A stretch of DNA of 64,000 nucleotides, taken from Xestospongia muta (lineage: Eukaryota; Porifera; Demospongiae; Haplosclerida; Petrosiidae). Positions 61,745 to 64,000 of this stretch are shown here, one piece after another. Within the stretch, counting starts at the first letter, position 1. The number at the start of each line of letters is the position of its first letter. The DNA lies in contig OY848920.1 of assembly GCA_963693285.1 (NCBI GenBank), positions 4,229,135 through 4,293,134 of the forward strand, given 5' to 3'. The position numbers were made by a program, and so were the translations under genes. The notes under the pieces are model-generated. The model saw only the letters and a program-made list of their open reading frames with translations. It made no database searches and was not told the DNA's origin.

Positions 61745-62099
61745 CTGTATGGAGATTCCTGCAATGAAAGAGATGGTAGTATGGTGAGTCCTGGCACTAA
61801 ATCTGGTATTGTTATGCTACTGCAATGAGGAGACAAGAATGCCACTGCAGAATTGCAATGAGGAGACAAGAGCAGAATGCTACTGATCTGCAATGAGAAG
61901 ACAAGAATACCACTGCCCATTTCTGCAATGAGGAGACAAGAACAAGTAGAGAGCAAAAGAGTCTACCATATTGTGAACAGATTTCTAATGCGAGTAAAAT
62001 ATGCAAGTCTACCAACAAGAGCAAAAGTCCACTGTGCGCGAGTCTACCATGTGAATAGATGTCTAACCCTTTGTCAGAAGACATGAATGATGTGTTTCA

Positions 62100-63232
62100 G
62101 AAATGGTGTAAGTCTACCATTCTACTTTTCGTAAGAGTCTATCATTCTACTTTTTGTAAGAGTCTACCATTCTACTTTTCGTAAGAGTCTACCTTCATTC
62201 ATTCTACCTTTCGTAAGAGTCTACCTTCATTCAACCTCTACCTTCTACTTTTAAGAGTCTACCTTCATTCAACCTCTACCACCCGTAAGAAGTCTACCTA
62301 CCACCCGTAAGAGTCTACCTTCATTCAACCTCTACCATCCGTAAGAGTCCACTCCCAGCAGAGTCTACCTTCATTCAACCTCTACCACCCGTAAGAGTCC
62401 ACTCCCAGCAGAGTCTACCTTCATTCAACCTCTACCACCTGTAAGAGTCCACTCCCAGCAGAGTCTACCTTCATTCAACCTATACCACCCATAAGAGTCC
62501 ACTCCCAGCAGAGTCTACCTTCAACCTCTACCACCCATTAAGAGTCCACTCCCAGCAGTCCCAATTCAACCTCTACCACCCGTAAGCGTCCACTCCCAGC
62601 AGTCCCATTCAACCTCTACCACCCGTAAGAGTCCACACTCTCAGCAGTCCCATTCAACCTCTACCACCCGAAAGAGTCCACGCTCCCAGCAGTCCCATTC
62701 AACTTCTACCACCCGTAAGAGTCCACACTCCCAGCAGTCCCAGTCCACTCCCAGCAGTCCCATTCAACCACTCCCACCCGTAAGAGTCCACACTCCCAGC
62801 AGTCCCATTCAACCACTCCCACCTGTAAGAGTCCACTCCCAGCAGTCCCATTCAACCACTCCCACCTGTAAGAGTCCACTCCCAGCAGTCCCATTCAACC
62901 ACTCCCACCCGTAAGAGTCCACACTCCCAGCAGTCCCATTCAACCACTCCCACCCGTAAGAGTCCACACTCCCAGCAGTCCCATTCAACCACTCCCACCT
63001 GTAATCCACAACCAGCAGTCCCATTCAACCACTCCCACCTGTAAGAGTCCACTCCCACCAGTCCCATTCAACCACTCCCACCTGTAAGAGTCCACTCCCA
63101 CCAGTCCCATTCCAACCACTCCCAGCAAGAGTCCACTCCCACCAGTCCCATTCCAACCACTCCCAGCAAGAGTCCACTCCCACCAGTCCCATTCCAACCA
63201 CTCCCAGCAAGAGTCCACTCCCAGCAGTCCCA
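62100..63232 (+). repeat. Evolving minisatellite: 50-, 45- then 41-bp units
   Basis: Starts as GTAAGAGTCTACCATTCTAC repeats, passes to a 50-bp unit (CCACCCGTAAGAGTCCACTC, then CCAGCAGAGTCTACC), to a 45-bp unit from about 62585 (CCAGCAGTCCCATTCAACC) and a 41-bp unit from about 63105 (CCCACCAGTCCCATTCCAAC). Successive blocks arise by small deletions of the preceding unit. Confidence 0.9.
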
Positions 63233-64000
63233 GAACCGATGGAGGTTGAGGTCGAACCGATGGAGGTCGAGGTCGAACCGATGGAGGTCGAGGTCGAACC
63301 GATGGAGGTCGAGGTCGAACCGATGGAGGTCGAGGTCGAACCGATGGAGGTCGAGGTCCACTCCCAGCAGTCCCAGAACCGATGGAGGTTGAGGTCGAAC
63401 CGATGGAGGTGGAGGTCGAACCGATGGAGGTGGAGGTCGAACCGATGGAGGTGGAGGTCGAACCGATGGAGGTCGAGGTCGAACCGATGGAGGTCGAGGT
63501 CGAACCGATGGAGGTCGAGGTCGAACCGATGGAGGTCGAGGTCGAACCGATGGAGGTCGAGGTCGAACCGATGGAGGTCGAGGTCGAACCGATGGAGGTC
63601 GAGGTCGAACCGATGGAGGTCGAGGTCGAACCGATGGAGGTCGAGGTCGAACCGATGGAGGTCGAGGTCGAACCGATGGAGGTCGAGGTCGAACCGATGG
63701 AGGTGGAGGTCGAACCGATGGAGGTGGAGGTCGAACCCATGGAGGTGGAGGTCGAACCCATGGAGGTGGAGGTCGAACCCATGGAGGTGGAGGTCGAACC
63801 CATGGAGGTGGAGGTCGAACCCATGGAGGTGGAGGTCGAACCCATGGAGGTGGAGGTCGAACCCATGGAGGTGGAGGTCGAACCCATGGAGGTGGAGGTC
63901 GAACCCATGGAGGTGGAGGTCGAACCCATGGAGGTGGAGGTCGAACCGATGGAGGTCGAACCGATGGAGGTCGAACCGATGGAGGTCGAACCGATGGAGG
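63233..64000 (+). repeat. 21-bp minisatellite running off the window
   Basis: Unit GAACCGATGGAGGTCGAGGTC, about 35 copies. Variants are blocked: GTCGAG, GTGGAG, and CCCATGGAGGTGGAG; the last four copies are a 15-bp version. One older copy of the junction (CCAGCAGTCCCAGAACCGAT) recurs at about 63220 and 63365. All six frames are open because the unit contains no stop; the reading EPMEVEV (plus) or STSTSIG (minus) is not proof of coding. Confidence 0.95.

Larger units (their letters stand above)
59127..62100 (+). repeat. Large direct duplication with TATA/leader segment
   Basis: About 59127-59400 and 61570-61812 are near-identical. Both contain TATATAAGCTGAGTACAGAA, the ACTTGATCACTCTTTTTCT segment and GGAGAGGATCCTGCTGCTG. 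Downstream parts also correspond (GTCTACCATATTGTGAACAG, then CTAACCCTTTGTCAGAAGAC), so the unit is about 2.44 kb and the second copy is shortened. Between the shared parts each copy has expanded different minisatellites. Confidence 0.85.

Noticed and set aside
62706..63929. Long minus-strand frames (STSTSMG and GLLGVDS repeats)
   Set aside because: All frames are open through this minisatellite because the unit lacks stops; length is not evidence of coding.

Overview
The window looks like nuclear DNA of an early-branching animal, most likely a demosponge. This is inferred from four things: AT-rich sequence, very short introns (often 50-60 bp), multi-exon genes built from death-fold, ROC-COR and ZU5-like modules joined through phase-1 introns, and the 2A-bearing leader exons known from sponge and sea-urchin innate-immunity genes. 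No database search was possible, so all family names rest on motifs read by eye.

Layout. 1-195: 3' end of an extracellular-domain gene. 1534-4909 (minus): ROC-COR-death-domain gene (gene A), whose upstream part is a tandem array of about 15 candidate 21-nt microexons. 6905-9257: decayed non-LTR reverse transcriptase, split by a 463-bp hAT-type MITE with a perfect 8-bp target duplication. 9864-10736, 28036-28914 and 57169-58236: three copies of one interspersed element that carries a GT microsatellite. 13010-19278 (minus): repeated small-linker plus transmembrane exons and a ZU5-like gene (gene D). 23161-32140 (minus): complete 8-exon gene C (2A leader, two death domains, ROC-COR GTPase, third death domain). 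33090-35890: segmental duplication, one copy split by a 427-bp insertion. 38539-39355 (minus): end of a Ty3/gypsy element. 39361-44700: satellite array holding a second hAT-type MITE. 44893-46290 (minus): broken ZU5/glycine-zipper gene. 48298-51735: transposon relics (THAP, YqaJ-like, C2H2/Mutator-like/PHD) plus a decayed copy of part of gene B. 52143-56350 (plus): complete 8-exon gene B (2A leader, two death folds, a large unnamed domain, coiled coil, death domain). 58347-58938: CYP4 pseudogene. 59127-64000: a chain of minisatellites with a duplicated TATA/leader segment.

How it fits together. Genes A, B, C, D and the 45-kb relic appear to be members of one modular signalling family. Death folds would mediate homotypic contacts, ROC-COR would act as the nucleotide switch, and ZU5-like and transmembrane modules would give membrane or extracellular ends. 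Genes B and C begin with nearly the same exon: a hydrophobic segment followed at once by GDVELNPGP, a ribosome-skipping 2A motif. Skipping would free the downstream protein from its hydrophobic leader. The most unusual structures are the microexon array of gene A, the two 2A leader exons on opposite strands, and the series of phase-1 transmembrane cassettes downstream of gene C.
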